From contig OZ020267.1 of assembly GCA_963971225.1 (NCBI GenBank), positions 121,761,891-121,825,890 on the forward strand: 64,000 bases of DNA. The letters are read 5' to 3'. Under the pieces are notes generated by a model, which was not told the origin of the DNA, searched no databases, and was given only the letters and a program-made list of their open reading frames with translations. Of this stretch, positions 10,401 to 25,600 are shown one piece after another. Source of the DNA: Melieria omissa (Eukaryota; Arthropoda; Insecta; Diptera; Ulidiidae). The position numbers and the translations under genes were made by a program. Position 1 is the stretch's first letter, and each line of letters opens with the position of its first letter.

Positions 10401-13400
10401 ACTTCGCGCTGACGATTGCAGCGCCCAGGAGGTGACCTACGAAAAAATGCCACCACGAGAATCGATTTACCGATGGGCTATAGTTACTTATTCGGGTGTC
10501 TAATAGACTGTGAACACTTAAGCACGATTGCGTCTGAACGAATTAAGATCTCTGAATGGAATCGGCTAAACATTTTTAGTTTTGAAATCAATAGATGGGA
10601 ATGGGCGTGGGGAAAAGGAAACTTTAAACTTTAGGAAACTTTTAAGCAAATCTATATTATCTTATATCAGTGGCGGATCCAGGGGGGGGGGGGGGGTTGG
10701 GGTTGAAACCCCCCGAAATATTTGGATCGACTATAAAACTACATACAAATTAAAAGACATTTTATAAATGTCCCCCCCCGAAATATTTTTCTGGATCCGC
10801 GCCTGTCTTATACATATATGAAAATAATTTGCCGTGCGTTAGTCTCGCTGAAACTCAAAAACGACTGGACAGATTTGAATAATGGTTTTTTATAAATACA
10901 AGTCCCACAGCATTGCAATTTGGAATACCGTTGTCCTACTCGTAAAGTTTGACGGGCATTGGACAAAAGGCGTAGCACATTTTTCACGAGCCAGTTTTTC
11001 CGTATAACTTTAGGCACGTCAATGAAACTTGGTCCGAGCTTATCACTTGACCGCACAATTCAACAGGACGAATGGGGTGGAAACGCAAATCGTTAATATT
11101 GAATAACGTCTGAATTCGAAGTAGCACCTATCGAAATTGGTAACTTTAGGAATATCAAGAAAAGAAGTGCTCAAAGCGAATTTGATTGTATTTTGCGAAA
11201 ATTAATTTTGATCTATTCTTATCATTCTATTAAGGCAAATTCACGTTGCAGGCTTAGACAAAACCATCTTTGGACTTGGTTTGAGGATGTCAATACAGGT
11301 AAAGTCCTCAACGAAAGTTCGACAGCTTTGAGTGGCTGTAAAACAATTCCGTGTCGTTTAACAGTATCAGTTAAAATGCCGTAAAGAAAGCTAAAGAAAG
11401 TTAAGTGCGGCGAGCTACTTCACGTGAATCCCGCACCGATGACCAGCGAGAAACGGCCAATGAAACACCAGTGAGGCTTAAACCATACACGATGCGTCCA
11501 ATACTAACGATCTCAATGAAGAGTTGGAAATTACAGTTCAATCCATTTAGGTGGTTCAACGTTCACCAGGTCAATTAGTCTGACATGAAAATATGACCTG
11601 CCGAAATGAGAAATGGAAGCATTACCTAAGATGGAAAACAAGGCTGTTTAAATTGATTTATTTTTATTATATGATGCAAATATAGACCAGGCATGTTTTT
11701 GTCAGTTGACATTAACTTCTTCAAACTTCTTATAGATATCAAAAGTGTAAAATGTTAGTTACATTGCAAAAGAGTTCTGATGTTTGTTAAGAATTACAAT
11801 TATTTTTACCATTAAAACAATTTGCATATTCCAAAAAAATTCTCCTATAGGAAAACCTTGCTTAAATGTTGGGGGAAATTCTTCGCCCGAGCTTCTGAAT
11901 AATCATTTTGAGTCATTTTGTCAGTTAAGAGACGGACACACGGTTGTATATAAAGTTGACATGACAGCCCTAACGTGACAGCCTCAGGTCAGGTTACTTT
12001 TTCTTCTTGTCATGCTGACTTAAATTTGTGTACCTGTTTATAACGGCCAGGTCTGTTTACGAGCGTTTTAAGCCTCATACTATAGGGTTTTCCAACAAGA
12101 GGTGTTATTTTGAATCACCCGGTATTTCGGTAGCTGTCACTTTTAAAGCTTTTATTCTTTGACATTTGACAAGTCGAAACTACACCATTACTAAAAATGG
12201 AATGATATACGCTTCAACAACGCATTGAAATTATTAAAATTCACTACAAAAATGGTGAAAATCTTGCATTCACAGTTCGTAAACTAAAGCATTTTTGGGT
12301 CGTCGTAAAGCACCTTGTCGGACCGCAATACAGAAATTGGTGGAAAAATTCGAGCTGTTGGGAAAAGTTAGTGATGTGAAGAAGGTGTGAAGATGTGAAG
12401 GTGCGGTTTATGGTCCGGCGGGGTCATTGGACCTTACTTTTTCGAAAATGAGGTTGGATCAACAGTTACGGTGAATGGATTGCGCTATCGAGAGATGATT
12501 AATGATTTTTTATGGTCGGAGTTGGATGGTATTGATCTGGACAACGTTTACTTTCAACAAGACGGCGCTACGTGCCACACAAGCAACGAAACCATTGCTC
12601 TTTTACGGGAAAAGTTTCCGGACCATGTTATCTCTGGAAGAGGTGATCACAATTGGCCACCGAGATCTTGTGATTTAACACCTTGCGACTTCTTCCTTTG
12701 GGGCCACGTGAAAGATAAGGTGTACGCCAACAGCCCAGCGTCGATTCAAGACCTCAAAGATAGAATTTGTGAGGCTATCGAGGACATAGGGCAGCCACTT
12801 TGCGATTTGGTTATGGAAAATTTCATGAAAAGGATATGGTCCTGTAAGCGTGGTCGTGGTGGCCATTTGGCTGATGTTGTTTTTCATTATTAACGGCATA
12901 CCTTCCTCTTTATTATGAAATAAACATCCGATCATTTATCTCAAAAATGGCATTTTTCTTTGAATACCAAAATAACACCTCTTGTTGGAAAACCGTATAT
13001 AATGAGTAGTGTACCCGTTACCGCTGTTCTAAGAACTCTAAGAATTTGTATAATTTTTTTGCTGTCGCATCGAAACAAAGATACGGTACTAAGAAGCCGA
13101 CTATGACCGACGAAACGCTTACATTGATTTTGATTTTAATTTGCCCAGCGGAAGTGTAGGAAAGTATGAGAAAAATACAATTTTAAAGTAAGGAAATTAC
13201 ATGGGGGGCGGGGCCGTGGAGCGACTATAAAAGCATCAAGAGAAAGGAGAAGACCGAAAGGACGATATTGCCCCAAGGATGCAGTCTCAAGTGAATGGGT
13301 GAGGGTGTAGGTAAGTACGACCTATTGGGAATTATTATCCCTCCTGCAGATGCCATGTGTATGTATGTATGTGTATGTATGTAATTATGTATATATATAT

Positions 13401-13599
13401 ATGTAAAAACACACACTCGTGCCTATAAAGCTCCTTACATATACGTAAATTGGAAGTAGCAATGGGAATGTGCTTCGCGTGTTTTTGTGTGCGCGTAACT
13501 GGGAACGTAACCAAGCCCTGCAATCTGTGGCAAGCTCAACGTCAGCCATCGGCGATTGGCATCTGCATACCACATGACAACACTCGGGCCATGCGGACA

Positions 13600-13631
<32 letters not shown>

Positions 13632-16600
13632 AGCTATTAACTTTTACGTTGTGAGCCACAGTTCCGCCGACGAGACGTCAGCGCGCACTCGAGTAAACAA
13701 CACGATACTCCATGCAAATTATCATCAAAGTGTAAACACTTTTACAAATGGTGTGAAATGCGATTAAGGGTTTGTATCGCTTTTTAATCTTGATTTGCAT
13801 TTTTATGTGCAATCCAGCGTGACAGCAGCCACACACCGCTCAAAGGGTTAGACGATGCAATCGCAAAACGACAGCGCCAACCTCGACCACTCGAGCATGG
13901 AATGTACGCAGGTAATTCCAATCGGTGCTTGAGCTTTAAAGTTGGCACCCCACGGAGACGCAACTACTAACTGAGCGAGTTACTAAGGATCTCTCGGCAC
14001 ATAGTCATGCTCCATCAGTGTGCAGTGTAATTCGGGCACTTGCAACCATCGGACGCACAGATTATTGCGGCAGCACTTCGTTTCCTTAAATAGCTTAAGC
14101 CAAATTCCGAGCAATTTCCTTGCTACCATCGATTCAATTCGAGTAGTGTGCGAGAAATGCACAGAAAATACATAACGATTGCTCAATCAATCAATCGTCA
14201 TCTTTTTTTCGAGACCTTATATCACATGGCTAACTCGGCTCTTAAGTTGGTTAATGACATAACGGATTTGCTGGCCATTTCACCTTCACCATGTTGAAAG
14301 CTAAATCAATGTTATTAGCCTTTGTCCCTTCTAATAGTTCCGAACTCTCTGTCTCTGCACTCGTCCTTTGTGACATCGAGATGGAAGTAAGTGCCTTTGT
14401 CTGAAATCCACCTTTATAGTTAGTTCACTGGAACCGTATGGAATATTGTTTTATGGGCTGAAGGGTTATTACGTAATAGGTAATATTGCAGTTCTTGCTG
14501 ATCAGTTCAAGAAATCCCAAAAACTAAAAATACTAGTAACACACTGGGTTGGGTTAGTTTATAGCAGAAAATAAAACTGTCACTATTGTCACCATTCTTC
14601 GACATCAGATGTAAATGTTCTCCCGATTGTTTTTCGTTATTGCCATGAGATCACAGAACTCGCATCATTTGTCTGATTAATAGCTTAAAGCATTGCAGAT
14701 ACGTCTTCTTCTTTGGTCGTTTATGTTCAATAATGGATCCGAATTTATTGTAGAAATAATTTTATATTTGTTAAAAAATGCAACCGAGATAAACGAGATA
14801 AATAAGGGAAGATGGAATAATGTTGGCAGTTTTTGCTTTTCCGTCAGCAGAGTATAATTACTTCTCTGAGCGATAGTATTACGCAGAACGAAGAGAATCG
14901 AGGCAATTTATAACAAATTGTACAGGCAACGTCAACAAAACTGTATTTGTATGCAATCCTTAACCCTCAATTGCCCACCCTGAGTCCAGGGGACTCACTA
15001 CGAACTTTAATAAGTTGGTACCGGTTTAGTTTTTGTGCTTTGGCGTCCAGCTTGACGGCGTACAGCTAGAGTTATGTAAAGATATGGAATAAGATCTGTA
15101 ACAAGAGGTCTTAATGTGGCCTGCAGATAAATAAAAAATCATAAAAATTAAATACATTTTGCATTATTTTGTAAAGAAAATATGTGAGTCCCGAGGACTC
15201 AGGGTGGGTAGATACGTGATTTTAATAGGGGTGGGTGATTGAGGGTTAAGGGTCGTCTGCTAGGTTTACGTGTGCTCCTGCTATGGAGTTAGGTCAACAC
15301 ATTCAGCAGCATATGAATTTCGGATATATGCATGATTAGGCTTACAAGAAAGCACTGCTAAATATATGCAGATTCTATTCTTTTTGGAACGATTTTATCA
15401 CCAAAAGCCGATATAATCGTCGTTGGAATGCGTAAACAAAAAGTTTGGCAATATTTTCGCTGTTACCACAATATTGCGATGACATGAGAAAAAACTTTCT
15501 GCCACAACTGTGTCACTGAGGCGTGTAAGTAGTAATCACTTTGCCAAAGACTGGCATCCAATCGTGCCATCATCTCCGCTCTGCTTGCGGAGTAAATTCA
15601 CAGCTTAGTTGGTGCTTCCGGTTGCGGATAAAACTTTGGGCAGTTGTAATCACATTTAATATTTCGCATTCGCCACAGCCAATAACACTTAATGCCAATT
15701 TCTTTGCCAACACTCGTAATTATTATTGCCAAACTAAAATTGTGGCCACGTAATATCTTCGTCATTCGCCGTCTTGCGGCTGTGTGGTGAAGGTTAATTT
15801 GGCGTATAATCGAAAATAGGGCGGGCGGGGGGTGAGAAAATGTCACTTGCCACGGCAAATGCTCTGCAGTTGACTGGATTGACCGAGTGTCAAGCCGAGT
15901 CTACGTGGAGTGCATTCCAAACGCTGTTTTCGTTCTAGCAAACGCGATGCCTGATTGATTTAGTCGTTCGAGTTCTTGAACCATGATAAATTTTGGGTTG
16001 AATAACTTTTGCAAAGAACAATGGAAATTGACTTGAGAACAAATTTGATTCTTTGTTTGGATTGTTTTTTGATCAATTCAACCGCAAATATTTCGAATGA
16101 ATGAAGAAATCACCCCTTGTAAGGCCATGTCGATCGTTGTGTGAGTTGAGTTACCTACAAGCAAAAAATTTGCATTTTTCGGTTGATATAAAGTAAAAGT
16201 AATTTGCCTTGAATGTTTTCAACCAAAAATAGGTTCGTCGTTGAGATCGTTATGAGGTTGTCCGTTGCAAAAACAATTTTGTGAAATAGAACTTTGTTTT
16301 TGAATTGAATTTTTCAGGATATTCGAAAGATCGTAGTTTAGGTAGTTGAGTGAACCATGCAGAAATTAAATAAATAAAAAAGAAAATTTTTTTAATGCAG
16401 TAACACTTAATTCAGTACAATATTTTATGGGTCTGACAGACCCAAGCAAGTGTAAAGAAAGGTTGGTTATCCTTAAAGTCTTCACAGAAATATTTGGGAA
16501 AAGACTTATTCATAAGGAATAATTGAGGGTTGGTTCAAATTTAAATTTTGAATACGAGGGCACTCCGATAAGTACTTAGCCCCACCGCCCGATGGTGCCA

Positions 16601-19600
16601 CTATCGTAAGAGAAATTTACTATCGTGTAGTACATCCTCGTAGACGGCTACTGTCAAAATTTCAGCCATATTGGATTTGTAGTTTTGTTTTGACCGCGTG
16701 TGGAAACGAACGTGTCCGAGGATTTTAGAAAAATGGATAAAGAGCAATATCGGTCGGTGATTCGATTCTTGTTTTTGGAAGGGAAATCGGGCAGCGAAAT
16801 CAAAGAGCGCTTGGATGCTGTGTACGGTGACTCTTCTCCGTCAATGGGGACCGTCAAAAATTGGTTTAACGAGTTTCAACGTGGTCGCACGTCAGTTTTT
16901 GATGAGCCACGCCCAGGTGCCCCAAAAACGGCTACCACGGGAGTAACGTGACAAAAGTCCACGATCTCGTATTGGCAGACCGCCGATTGAAGGTGCGCGA
17001 GATAGCTGAGACAGTCGGCATCTCAAAAGACCGCGTGGGTCATATCCTGCATGAAATATTGGGTATGAAAAAGCTGTCGGCTCGATGGGTGCCGCGTTTG
17101 CTCACTCCGGACAACAAGCGCATCCGTGAGACCACTTCAGAGCAGTGTTTGACACTGTTTAAGCGCAATCCGAAAGAGTTTCTGCGTCGTTTCGTGACCG
17201 TCGACGAAACATGGATTCACTGGTACACACCAGAGACCAAGGAACAGTCGAAACAGTGGACTTTGCCCGGCGAATGTGCTCCGAAGAAGGCAAAGACTTT
17301 CCCATGGCCGGAAAGGTTATGTCCACCGTTTTCTGGGATTCACAAGGTGTGATCTGGAGAAGGGCAAAGCGGTCACTATTGGGCCGATTCGATGCCGAAT
17401 TGCAGGAAAAACGGCCCCATTTGGCGAAGAAAAAAGTGCTCTTCCACTGTGACAACGCACCAGCTCACACCTCCGCCGTCGTCACGGCCAAATTGGTTGC
17501 ATTAGGCTACGAAAAGCTCCACCGTATTCTCCAGATTTGGCCCCATGTAACTTCTCTTTGTTTCCAAACTTGAAAAAGTCACTCGCCGGGCAGAAATTTG
17601 ATTCGAATGAGGAGGTTATCGCCGCCACGGAGGCCTCCAGAAAACGTATTTTTTAGACGGGTTAAAGAAGTTAGAGCATCGCTGGGTCAAGTGTATCGAG
17701 TTGAAAGGAGAATACGTTGAGAAATAAATCGCCACTTTTCCAAAATTTTCGTTTTTCTTTTGTAGGCTAAGTACTTATCGGACCACCCTCGTAGATTTTC
17801 CTTAACCTTAAACTAGCTACAATAACACTACTTCACAATTTTGTTTGTTTCATCGACTTTCTGATAAAATTTCACAAAATGCGAGATTCCGGCGTATCGA
17901 ATTCAATTGGTTAACTGTGCACTAAAACATGTCCAATGTGCATGCAAACTACTCAAGTATCCAGTTAATAGTGCATATTGAACACTGCCCAAAATGGCGG
18001 TCGCCGCAAAGAGTGCAGGGCCGATCGGGCGCTTTGAAGCGGTCTGGTCTTGTGGCCAAAACATAAACTTCACACTTACCTAATTACGGATTCAAAGTGC
18101 TCTCAAGTTTTATTTACTTCTGGCTGCCTCTGATGTCAGTCGCAAAAATTAGTGTACAATTTGTTAGTGCCAAATTTGTACAACACGACACCATGTGGGC
18201 GAGGTGAGGTGCTGGGGGACAGTACGGGGACTTCCAGTATGGCAGCAATTGGAATTGCAAATTTTAGGCAAAGTGTAGAAACTTGCGGCTGCTTTGTAAA
18301 TACGAGAGTTGAAAAATGCACACAAAAAAAAACGAAAGCCGAGTGTACGTAAGTGAAATAAACAAAGAGAATTGAAAATCAACAAGACAAGTGGTGAGGC
18401 TGCGAGGAAGCGCACAGAGAGTGCGGTCTCAGCGCGCAAAACTTTTTGCATTTGCATAGCAAAATGGAAAATATGGAGAGAACAAAAAGCAAAGTCTCAA
18501 TCACTGCACCGTTTGCTAATGACATTTAATAACAACCGCCTTCCCAGCCACTCTGCCATGTCCGCCCCTGGCCGTTTCCGCGTCCTGCGCGCTTTGCTGC
18601 GACTTTTGTAGCGGCGTTAAAGCCGCAGCAATCGACAGTTTGCTCGCTGTCGCTGCAATTGTCATGCGCCATCAGCTTGAGGTGCTCGTGATTTGTTCAG
18701 TTCAGAAGTTTTTTAATTTTTAAAACGCACTCGACAAACTTCTGCACTTTCTTGCAATTTCTAGGCGATCATTTTTGATTGGTTTTTGCCAGCGGACCAA
18801 GGGTGCCTTTCATTATTTCATTGGCATTTACATAGCAACGAGATTGTTTTGTAATGGCAATGAGTGGGTTAGTTTCCCTGCGTCCCAATTGATTGGTCTG
18901 TCAAGCGCCAAGTCCAACTTGCAGCCGTTCATGATGCAAGGACATCAAAGTTTTATTTTCGCTCTCAGATATTTTGCGAGTGACTTTTGTGGAGAGATAA
19001 ATTGAATGTTGGTATTGGTGTTAGCATTGGGTGGGTGGTGTTCAAACTGAAGACCCTTCACAGTTGCGTAAAGTTAACCGCAATGCTGCTGCATTGGGTT
19101 TCGTTTTGCTTTTGTGACTTCGGGACACCGCATATGCTTAATGTTTGTCAAACTTACGCTGAATATTTCCAAGTCACTCTTCTCGGATATCTGCTTCAGT
19201 ACGCCCACATTTATCAGGTTGCTGCAGTACTGCATGGTCAAGCCGTTGAGGTCCTGCTCGCTGAGACCACAGCTGATTTGCTGGAGCGATGAGATCAACC
19301 ACTTCATCAACATTTGACCTGCAGATGGAAGATGTGAATACGCAGAATTAGTTCGGCACCAACAGTCATCATTTATCAGTTACTTAATTTAAAACACTCG
19401 TATACTACTTGAATCAGCTGAAGCATCGCATCCTTTTTCTGTGCAATTTTAAGTTATCTTAAAATGATTCTGATTGGGAATAGAAATTTTGTACAATATT
19501 TCAATATTTAATATTTTTGACATGTGCCAGACTGGTTGCTCGTTGGCTCTGTGCTGTGGGAGCATGTGTCGAGCGAGAATACATTTTTTAAACAACGAAA

Positions 19601-22600
19601 TACTACTATTTTCATTGTTATTATTTTAATATTTTAATTTATTTTATTTTAATTGGATAAGCTTCCATATCAAACGAGATGAGCGTCATTGGCAAAAGCG
19701 TAATTTTATTATTTTACTTGCACCCTACACGCCAAAAGTAGATAAGAGGCCGTTTCGTTCTGAAACCAATGAAAAGTGGTGAGTCGTTTCTGAGTCGATT
19801 ATTGTTTCAGGGTTAATATTATTAACTGCACCTTTACTGGATATTACGCACTAAATATTCTTAGAGCCTATTTTCTCAAACTATTCTGAGTGGCATTTGA
19901 TGTTATGATTTTCGGATTTGCGAGGTAGTGATGTGTTTTGTTTTATACACACGTACAAGCATAACTAACACTTTAGCTCGAGGACGAGATTAAGGCTTAA
20001 CTTTCTATAGATATCTATCTATAGATATCTGTGTTGTGCGTCCAGGAACGAAGGGACTTGCAGATGCATGCCGATTCCTAACGGCGAGTTGGGAGCTTTT
20101 TCATTCTGCAATTTTACTCTCAAAACTCTTCTGCTGTTAAGTACGTACTTGGATATAATAGAAAATTGAATCATCATTCATCATAATTTTTAGTTTCATT
20201 TTGTATTTTTATTTCGTTTCAAAAACTGAACAAAAATATGAAAATGTAAAAAAAATGTGGGTCTTATATGAACCAAAAAAAGAATGAATGAAATTTGGAA
20301 TAAATAATGGAGATACAAGTCGTACAAGTAAAAAAATGTTCAGGAGAGCGAAAAAAATGATGAGGTGCAGACCAAATCCCATACAAAACTCGAGAAAAGT
20401 TGAAATTATACACGTCATATCTCTGTAACTAAATGTCATAGGAACAAACCGATTACACCAAAAGAAGCGTCTTTAAATTGTTTCTTTATGATTAAAAAAT
20501 TGGAAATTTGACTTAAGTCGACTTAAGTGCTTTTGTCAAAATTCCACAGATATATTGTAGATTGTTTTATATATATTGTGTATTGTTCGGCACGTGCAGA
20601 TTCTCATAATTATTTTTACGCATTTTCCGCTGTACACAGTCAGTAATTTAGTTGTCCTGATTGGCTGATTCATCATTGTCGCACGCAAACCACTAAAGTT
20701 ATACAAATTAATTTTGAAATATTGATTAATTTAAAAATGTCAGATTTCACAGTGAAATCTAGTTAATTAGAAATAGGTTTCCCCCATTTGCTGCTTCTTT
20801 TTAATCATTGATTTGTTTGACAAATTAATTGTTTTTTTCATAGATAATAGCGAAAATAGATAATAGCGAAACGATAAAAAACAAAAATTTTTAAATGAAA
20901 ACAAATTTTTTAACTATTTTTGTGGTTGTTTCATTTTCAAATTAAAACAACTCAACTATGCACCGCATTTTGACAATGAAGAAACATAAAAATCAGCCGA
21001 TTTAATGCAGCCACCTCTCCAATTTGTCTGTGTTTGTTTAAAAAAGAATTTGTTTTTCGTTTTTTAACAAATATTCAGTTAACACTCTAAATCGAACGGT
21101 TAATTTCTGAAAAACTTGTGAATTAAAAAATGTTGAATTTACTGTTTACGGGTAAATTTCTCACTGTGAAAAGGGGATATTTCAAATTTCTGGGTTAAAT
21201 GGGTTAGAGTGTTAAACGGAGAACATGATTTAATGAACCGATTAATTCAAATTTACCGATAACAGTAAATAATTCAGATGGCAAATTTTTTTTTTTTTTT
21301 TTTTTTTTTAAACTTCCATTTTTATTACACCTGCCTAATAAAAGGCATCTCGTAATATTCTAACATTATTTGGAAATAATTTATGTACTTAGATCAATAT
21401 CAGAATATACATACATTTACGAATTTAACAAAACACTAGCGTATAACAGTAAGTTAAATCTCAGTTTACAATACATACAGACAGTTTACAGAACATATTT
21501 CATTAAAAATGTCTAGATGGTAAGTCAGAAGTTGTAAGTCGTTTAAGCCTTCGGATTCGCCTTTCTTCGATCAGGGGTATATGCTGTATTTCGACGTTGC
21601 CGTGATTTTTCATGTCAATAATATGTTTCGTGCTGAGTTTTTTTATTGTTTCTTCAACTGTGCTGATTGAAAGGTCCCGATGCAAAGAGTCGTTTGTGAT
21701 GTACCAAGGAGCGTCTACTATTTTTCGTATTATTTTTGATTGCGTACGCTGTACAATGTCAACGTTTGTTTTGCATGCCGTACCCCATATCTGAATACCA
21801 TATCTCCAGATAGGAGCAATGACAGTGTTGTATATCAGTAATTTGTTGCTTAGGGATAAGTTTGATTGTTTGCCTAGAAGCCATTGCAGTTGTCGGAACT
21901 TGTTGTTAATCTCATTCTTTTTCTTAATATGTTCACGCCATGTAAGTTTTGCATCAATTGTCATACCCAGGTATTTTGCCTTATTGTCAATTTGAATTGT
22001 GCAATCGATGGCAATAGATGGCAAATAATTACACAATTTTTTTTATTAAAAAAAAATTTTGTTTATTAATCAAATTGTGTCTGCGTCAGCAAAAAGTTTA
22101 GAGAAAAATTATTTTTTGTGTAATCGATTTCTTGAATTCAGTCATGGTGAAAGTACACAAATTCTGAAATAATTGAAATCATGTTTGAGTTTTCGAAGAG
22201 CAACATTTCTGTGGCCGTAAGGAATAACAGCCAAAGTCGATTTTATGAAGTTTTCAGGAGAGCACTTTTAATTTTTGATTTTGCTTTAGCTTTAACTAGA
22301 TAAATTTTAGATTTTTGGGCGTAAAACATTCATTTTATGAGCAAAGGCCATAGAATTTTGTGTAGTAGTACATTTGAATACGACGAATGCAATGGTGGTA
22401 ATAACTCAATTTTGTCCTAACTCGACTTTGGCTGTTATTCCTTACGGCCACAGATTTGACAATGTCAAAAATGGGTAAGGAGTTTATTTGTAGAAACATG
22501 TTTTAAAGTGATCAAAGAATATTTCATCATAAAGCATGAAATGCTCGACCAACTCTCAATTATGACGCATATCAGATTCGGCATCGACCGAACTTAGTAT

Positions 22601-25600
22601 GCAACTCGCAACTTGTATTGTTTGTTTTTGTGGTTCACCATTCAAATGTTGGCAATCTGTGAATTATAGTGTCAGTGAGTTTGGCCATTGCACACATTTC
22701 ATTTGATATTCGCAGTCAATTGCAGCGCCGCAATAAATATTGTGTCGAATTTTTGGGAAACTTGGTAAATTTAGAGTTTTTAGCAAAATATTCATGAGGA
22801 TTTGAAGCGCATTCATGGTGTCACATAACAAACAAATCGAAAAATACAGTTGGCTGTTGTCTGTTAGCGAAGCTGGAAAGCACCGCAAGCGTCATTACCA
22901 CAGGTGTCACTATTGGGCGGTGGAAACGAGGCAGCGGGTGTTTGTAAATGTCGAGCATCGATGAATTTTCGACATTCCTGTACAGAATTTTGTTAATTTG
23001 TGAAGTTGAACGTGTTTTCAAAATGATTGTAAGCATTTATTGGCGAAAAGTGTTCGGTGCGGCATTCAACCTTTGCAAGGACGCTTTGAAAGATACCTGT
23101 TACTGTTATCGCTGAACTTGACTTGGTAGTCACGTCAGTATGCATGTTTATCGGTGTGTGTGTGTAGTACGAATGATATCTGCCCCGGTGAGACAACAAA
23201 TTGTATGTCAGATTACGCGCTCGTGCGTTCGTCACAGTCAGTGTTTTCTTTCCATAAGATAACATTTTTACAGCAAGTTCGAACTAAACACGAAACTTTA
23301 TCGAATTGAGCGATATTCGGTCGGCTGAAAGTGTTCGGTCGAGTATTTCGAAGACGCAATAAATTATGTGTGTAGTTTGGTAAAAATTTACAAAAACAAT
23401 CGCTGCTTGACTTATCAACAAAACCCATTGAGGCGCGAGCAAAATTGGCCACGAAGCTAACATGACCAGCTGCCGTCGTCTCCGTCGCGGTGATTTATTC
23501 GGCAGCGTGAGTCAACAACAATTAATCAACAAGTCACCCCATTGCCGCCTCGTCTTCGACTTACATTCTGTCATGAAGCGCTGGGGAGTGTCCAACGGCG
23601 CGTCCGTGTGCCGCACATCGCAAGTCTTCCCTTTGTCGGGCGCAATTGCAGCCCGGCGACGAGCTCGTTTGCGCGTCTTGCCGCCGCGACGCTGTTGCAG
23701 CTGGCGCGGCTCGAGCGCAACCAAGACGGAGATAAAGTTCTCAAGGTCACTCGTGCGAAAGCTACACAAAAGCATATTGCAGAGATGCTGAAATTCATGA
23801 GCGAATAAGCGTCGAGGCACGTCACTCGGCAGATTGGCGTCCGGCCACTCGCGCTGGTACGGTCCGGCCACCGCAAGCAGCGGCGGGCCTGGGTGTGCCG
23901 GCCGCGCTGCACCCCCGTCAAGGACACTACGAGCCGGCGCGCGCGGCATGCCGGAAGCTGTCTTTGTGGCGGACTTCATATCGGACTGCGCGGTAATTGG
24001 CGGCGCCCGCACCAAGTGGCACGGCCGGTGCCGCATCCTGGCATTTCCGGTGCGGTTGCTGTGCTGCTCAGGCGCGGTTGCGGGTGGCTGCGTGGCAAAG
24101 GTGCTTGCGCACGTGGCCAGCAGCGGACACCAGACACTCGAGAGTGCTACCTTGCTCGGTGGGCTCGTCGTCACGATTGAAGGTGACAATATATTTGTCG
24201 CTTTTGTTTCCGCTTGGCAAGCCACAGGCAACGCTTGGCCGGCACGCTGCCCGTTGGCCCTGGTGTCAGTCGGCGCGTTGCTGCTTTCATTTGAATTCAC
24301 GTTTGCCGTTGGCTTTGTGGCGACGCACAAGTTGACCTGCGTGGGTGGCTGCACCCTGAACTCGCTCCGGTATCGTATAACAATGCACTGACGTTGCGGC
24401 GTCATCGAAGTTTCGGACGCGCGTACGTTTGGTCCCGTTCGCCAATTGATCAAATGACAGTCACTGATTCTGTACGGTTCGCTTCAAGTGCTTTTCAATG
24501 ACTGGCACGCGTTTGTTGACACTCTCCGGCTGCTAATGCCGGCCTCAGGCATTGCCGAGAATAGCCAAATGGTTATTAAGAACCGAAAACTAATCGCAAC
24601 GCTTATCAGCTCCGCAGTGCTGATAGTGCTGACAGGAATTGAAAAGCTCGCTCCAAGTCGCAGTGCTCTGTTTTATTCTGTCTGAGATGGGCAAATGAAC
24701 GGTGGCAGTTCGGCAGCGTTTGAGGGTCTGAATCATTCGTGCAGTGAGTATTTTTGGAGTCTTGCATGAAATCATAGCAACGATCGGCTTTAATATGTTT
24801 AACTACGTCAAACTCATCACTTCTTATTGCTTATAGTTTATAAACAATAATTCGCTGGTAAGCGTCTGACGAAGACAAGAAGATAACTCAACGTTCGAAA
24901 ATAATAGTTGTCGATGAATGCGAGCAACTTACAACTAAGCAACTTCAGTGTTAGTTGACTGTAAGGAAATTATTTTAAGAATTTTTTTGTAAAATTTGGT
25001 AAGGAGCTTTCAACACCCAAACGGAGGCGTGACCAAGGTAAACAACTAGAAAAAGAGCTCGCAACATTTACTAGCTCTGTAACTAGGAATTTAATTACCT
25101 ATAATGAATGGGTAAAGCTACATTTAAGAGTTGTAAAATATGAAACTATGAAAGTATGTCACTACTTGAAATTGAGTCCAGACCAGTCGCAAACTTCCAA
25201 AGTTTTTCCCACAATACACACGAAGAATAGATAATTGCACTTGCTGTGAAAACTGTCCTTAGCGGTGCTTTTTACCTTGAAAAGTTAAGTTAACCCTGAA
25301 ATGTATGAATTATTTTCGCGTTTGCTAAATAAATATAGGTATTTTTTTTAACACAGAAAACCACTGAACAGTGAATTAAATATTAATAAAATAATAAATA
25401 TTAGCAAACAGATTTCGAATGTGATTGTCGTTTCAAAATATTATATCGGGGTTTAATTTGAAGATATACGTGGGCAGTCCGATAAGTACTTAGCCTCACC
25501 GCCCGATGGTGCCACTATCGTAAGAGAAATTTATATCCTCGTAGACGGCTACTGTCAAAATTTCACCCATATTGGATTTGTAGTTTTGTTTTGACCGCGT

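Larger units (their letters stand above)
9469..19157 (-). other. capu: capu intron, 9.7 kb
   Basis: No coding exon was recognised here. The intron carries a Helitron remnant, a G-rich hAT MITE, two mariner elements and a piggyBac-like MITE (listed separately). It also has an (AC)n microsatellite near 13603-13630 and TATG-rich DNA at 13358-13400. Confidence 0.7.
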
